Shown here piece after piece: positions 61,125 to 64,000 of a stretch of 64,000 bases of DNA. The position numbers were made by a program, and so were the translations under genes. Position 1 is the stretch's first letter. Each line of letters starts with the position of its first letter. Below the pieces are notes generated by a model. That model made no database searches and was not told where the DNA came from. It saw nothing but the letters and a program-made list of their open reading frames with translations. The DNA lies in assembly GCA_028277605.1 (NCBI GenBank), contig JANQFZ010000031.1, forward strand, positions 1 to 64,000, in the 5' to 3' direction. This DNA comes from Vallitaleaceae bacterium. GTDB lineage: Bacteria > Bacillota > Clostridia > Lachnospirales > Vallitaleaceae.

Positions 61125-62069
61125 TTATATTATCTTCATTAATTCAATATCTTTTAGTATTTTATCAACAATTTTTTGTAGATTAAAGTCATAATCCTCG
61201 ACATTCAACCAGCTGACTTGTCTTTCTCTCTTAAACCAAGTGAGCTGTCTTTTAGCATAGTGTCTTGTATCTCTTTTTAGTTTATTAATGGCATGGTCTA
61301 AATCATATTCCCCGTCTAAATAGCCGAATATTTCTTTATAGCCTAAACCCTTCATAGCTATAAGCTCTTTCGTATATCCCATGTCCTTTAAGTGATTAAC
61401 TTCCTCAACAAGACCTTTTTGTATCATTAAGTCTACCCGCTCATTAATTCTAGAATATAATCGTTCTCGATTCATAGTCAGTACATAATACGCAAGATGA
61501 TAGGGTGTTTCTCTCTGTCTTTCTTTTTCATTATGAACAGATATAGGCTGTCCAGCTTGTCTGTAGTATTCTAATGCTCTAATGACTCTCTTGACATTAT
61601 TGGGATGAATCGTCTCGGCTGAATATGGATCAACTTGTTTAAGCTGATTATGAAGAACTAAAACACCCTTTTTATTTGAAAGCTTTAAAAGCTCATCTCT
61701 ATAAGATTCGTCAGCTTCCACTGCTTCAAAATGAGTATCATAAATAATAGATTGTATATAGAATCCCGTTCCACCAGCTATAATAGGTTGTTTACCCTCT
61801 GATATAATTTTATCCATATAGTCTTTTGTTTTTTGTTGAAATAGTTGCACATGAAAAGGTTCATTCGGCTCAAGCTCATCGATTAAATAATGATCAACTC
61901 CCTGCTGTTCTTCTTTTGTTACTTTAGCTGTACCTATATCCATATACTTATAGACTTGCATAGAATCCGCAGAGATAACAGCTCCATTAATGGCTTTTGC
62001 AAGTTCAATTGATACGCTGGTTTTTCCAGACGCTGTAGGTCCTGTAATGATAATCAGAGGCTTTTTCAA
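61125..62069 (-). CDS. miaA: tRNA dimethylallyltransferase
   Basis: About 314 aa from a TTG at 62069 (AGGAG seven bases upstream); an ATG at 62114 would overlap mutL and lacks a ribosome site. Adds a prenyl group to A37 of tRNAs reading UNN codons. P-loop ITGPTASGKTSVSIELA, then ISADSMQVYKYMDIGTAKV, HYLIDELEPNEPF and the tRNA-gripping RVIRALEYYRQAGQPIS. It starts 10 bp after the mutL stop. Confidence 0.96.
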   Translation of the reverse strand: MKKPLIIITGPTASGKTSVSIELAKAINGAVISADSMQVYKYMDIGTAKVTKEEQQGVDHYLIDELEPNEPFHVQLFQQKTKDYMDKIISEGKQPIIAGGTGFYIQSIIYDTHFEAVEADESYRDELLKLSNKKGVLVLHNQLKQVDPYSAETIHPNNVKRVIRALEYYRQAGQPISVHNEKERQRETPYHLAYYVLTMNRERLYSRINERVDLMIQKGLVEEVNHLKDMGYTKELIAMKGLGYKEIFGYLDGEYDLDHAINKLKRDTRHYAKRQLTWFKRERQVSWLNVEDYDFNLQKIVDKILKDIELMKII

Positions 62070-62079
62070 CTCATCACTC

Positions 62080-63975
62080 CTATTGGATTCTCTTGAATTT
62101 CTTCTCAATCTCATATTGTGTCATGGCTATGATACATGGGCGACCATGTGGACAAGTGTAAGGATTCTCTAAGGTCATTAATTCATCAATAAGCTGTTGA
62201 TATTCTATAACAGATAACACGTCATGACCTTTTACTGCCGCCTTGCAAGCCATACCAGCCAGTTGATCAATTATTACATGATTCTGCTCATGCTTACCAA
62301 TATCTATTGAATCTAATAAATCAATGAAATGTTCTGGCTTCATCAGCTTACCGAAAATATAAGGAACCGATCGAACTGCATATGCATCGGTACCGAAAGG
62401 CTCAATTTCAAAACCTAATTCTGTAAATATACTGGTATACGTATCTATAATAGCCTTCTCTTGAAGTGTTACATGGATAATAACTGGTGTTAATAAGGTC
62501 TGCGAAACTGTTTTTGATGCTTTTAAGCTCTCAGTAAGCCTCTCATATAGCACGCGCTCATGAGCTGCATGTTGGTCAATAAAATACAACTTATCTTTTA
62601 ATTCAATTAACCAGTAGGTACTAAACAATGGTCCTATTATTTTATGTTCTTTAACATAACGTTTATCTAAAAAACCTGTCAAGTTCACTTGTTGACCCTT
62701 AGATATTGGTTTACTTGCTTCTATAGGCATAGAAATTTTAGGCATTTGCTTCATGATAGATTCACTTTGAACCGTTTCGACCTCTAAAGTTGTATAAGGA
62801 ACTGTATGCTCTTTACTGATATTTTTATTCTTAACCTCTATAACCTCTAAAGGCTGAGATTCCTGCTTTATTTTTGGATAAGGATTTGGATGTGAGACTT
62901 CTTTTCTTTTTACCTCAAAAGGTTCTGGAATAGACTTAGTATACTCTGTTTTTTTCTCTTTTTCTTTATCTAAGGTTACATCAGGAATTATATCGGTCTT
63001 ATACAAATGATTATAGACCAAGTTTTTTAATGTTTGATAGATAACTTCTTCTTGATTAAACTTTACCTCCAATTTTGAAGGATGTACATTAACATCAATA
63101 CCTTTACCATTCATAGTCAGATACAATACAGCAAAGGGATATTTATGTACCATCAGTCTTGTTTCAAAGCCATCTTCAACTGCTTTATTTAATATTTTAT
63201 TTTTAATATATCTTCCATTAACAAAAAAAGTCTCATAATGACGATTACCTCGGCTTAAATGAGGCTTACCAATATATCCTTTAACAGAAAATAAATCCGT
63301 CTCATCTTCTATATAGATACAATTATTGGCAACTTCCTTACCATATATATTAAAAATACAATGCTTTAACTCATTGTTACCAGATGTATGAAGCTTTACT
63401 TTATTATTATATATCAATTTAAAAGAAATATGCGGATGTCCCAAGGCTAACTTATGTATGAAATCTCCTATATACCCAGCCTCTGTGTTGGGTTTCTTTA
63501 AAAACTTCTTTCTAGCAGGTGTATTATAGAATAAATTCTTTACGATAATGGTTGTCCCCTCTGGACATCCTATTTCTTCCATATCCCTATGGACACTTCC
63601 TTCAATACAGAACCTAATACCTGTTAGCTCCTCATAAGTCTTTGTTATCATCTCCAATTGTGAAACGGCTGCAATACTTGCCAAAGCCTCTCCTCTAAAT
63701 CCTAAAGAGGTAATTGAATATAAATCTTCAACCTGCCTAATCTTACTCGTAGAATGTCTTAAAAACGCTTTTTCTATTTCATCTTTTGCAATACCCGAAC
63801 CATTGTCTGTAATACGTATAAAATCTATACCACCTTCTTTTATCTCTACAGTAATAGCACTTGCACCAGCATCAATAGAATTCTCTACCAATTCCTTTAC
63901 AACAGAAGCAGGTCTTTCAACAACCTCACCAGCTGCAATTTTATTAACAGTCTCCTGATCGAGTACTTGTATCAT
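62080..63975 (-). CDS. mutL: DNA mismatch repair protein MutL with endonuclease motif
   Basis: 631 aa from the ATG at 63975 (AGGTGGTG upstream). GHKL ATPase half: KIAAGEVVERPASVVKELVE, ITDNGSGIAKDE and TSLGFRGEALASIAAVSQLE. The C-terminal half has the nicking site of Gram-positive MutL: DQHAAHERVLYERL, ACKAAVKGHD and CPHGRPCIIAMT. So the protein likely cuts DNA itself, fitting hosts without MutH. mutS is expected upstream beyond 64000. Confidence 0.98.
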   Translation of the reverse strand: MIQVLDQETVNKIAAGEVVERPASVVKELVENSIDAGASAITVEIKEGGIDFIRITDNGSGIAKDEIEKAFLRHSTSKIRQVEDLYSITSLGFRGEALASIAAVSQLEMITKTYEELTGIRFCIEGSVHRDMEEIGCPEGTTIIVKNLFYNTPARKKFLKKPNTEAGYIGDFIHKLALGHPHISFKLIYNNKVKLHTSGNNELKHCIFNIYGKEVANNCIYIEDETDLFSVKGYIGKPHLSRGNRHYETFFVNGRYIKNKILNKAVEDGFETRLMVHKYPFAVLYLTMNGKGIDVNVHPSKLEVKFNQEEVIYQTLKNLVYNHLYKTDIIPDVTLDKEKEKKTEYTKSIPEPFEVKRKEVSHPNPYPKIKQESQPLEVIEVKNKNISKEHTVPYTTLEVETVQSESIMKQMPKISMPIEASKPISKGQQVNLTGFLDKRYVKEHKIIGPLFSTYWLIELKDKLYFIDQHAAHERVLYERLTESLKASKTVSQTLLTPVIIHVTLQEKAIIDTYTSIFTELGFEIEPFGTDAYAVRSVPYIFGKLMKPEHFIDLLDSIDIGKHEQNHVIIDQLAGMACKAAVKGHDVLSVIEYQQLIDELMTLENPYTCPHGRPCIIAMTQYEIEKKFKRIQ

Positions 63976-64000
63976 TATTATCACCACCTATCAAAGTTTT

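Overview
The window reads as chromosome of a low-GC, spore-forming Clostridia-type Firmicute, probably a Lachnospirales relative; the species is an inference. Pointers are the conserved blocks mutL-miaA-hfq-methionine gamma-lyase-like gene, rpsU-yqeY and yqfC-yqfD-phoH-pgpH-ybeY-dgkA, sporulation-type proteins (YqfC, YqfD, SpoVB-like, BofC-like, a SPOCS domain), AT-rich intergenic DNA, GGAGG-type ribosome sites with some GTG and TTG starts, and TTGACA/TATAAT promoters. No tRNA, rRNA or CRISPR array was seen.

Layout. 1-96 is the 3' end of a group II intron lying just downstream of a CorC/CNNM membrane protein. 1.5-10.6 kb is accessory: a secreted C39-like cysteine peptidase behind a long structured leader, an MFS exporter, a SnoaL-like protein, a flavodoxin followed by a frameshifted small Cys-motif membrane protein, an exported 360-aa protein followed by two tandem copies of a membrane-anchored protein, and an AraC-GyrI regulator with a DUF1905/C39-like partner. 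Short repeats mark past duplications here. 10.8-14.8 kb is a proline locus (proB, proA) with DUF896 and 5-formyl-THF cyclo-ligase genes, interrupted by an opposing lipoprotein gene. 14.9-17.5 kb holds an M32 carboxypeptidase and an EamA transporter.

17.5-33 kb is dominated by sugar uptake: a ROK regulator beside a CUT1 ABC operon (binding protein, two permeases), two FAD oxidoreductases, a chemoreceptor with a sigma-28-like promoter, and a second LplA/LplB/YtcP-type ABC operon divergent from a LacI regulator. Neither ABC operon has its own ATPase, which fits use of a shared MsmX-type ATPase encoded elsewhere.

33-43.6 kb is mostly core: tagO, a BofC-like protein, a GNAT enzyme, a SpoVB-like flippase, cdd, a YerB-type lipoprotein, dgkA, ybeY, a shortened PgpH-like HD phosphohydrolase, phoH, yqfD and yqfC. 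43.6-53.4 kb looks like an insertion between yqfC and the usually nearby yqeY-rpsU: a TetR-ABC exporter-multicopper oxidase operon (the oxidase carries a C-terminal SPOCS-like domain), a small membrane protein, a vanadium haloperoxidase-family protein with a sigma-K-like promoter, DUF3842 and a LacI regulator. 53.4-64 kb returns to core genes: yqeY, rpsU, a CapA-like lipoprotein, alaS with an unusual leader, a SnoaL-like gene between direct repeats, and the methionine gamma-lyase-like gene, hfq, miaA and mutL.

The most interesting items are the oxidase plus haloperoxidase island (possibly spore-surface chemistry), the exported protein with duplicated anchored partners, the shortened PgpH, and the alaS leader where a terminator overlaps a leaderless mini-ORF.
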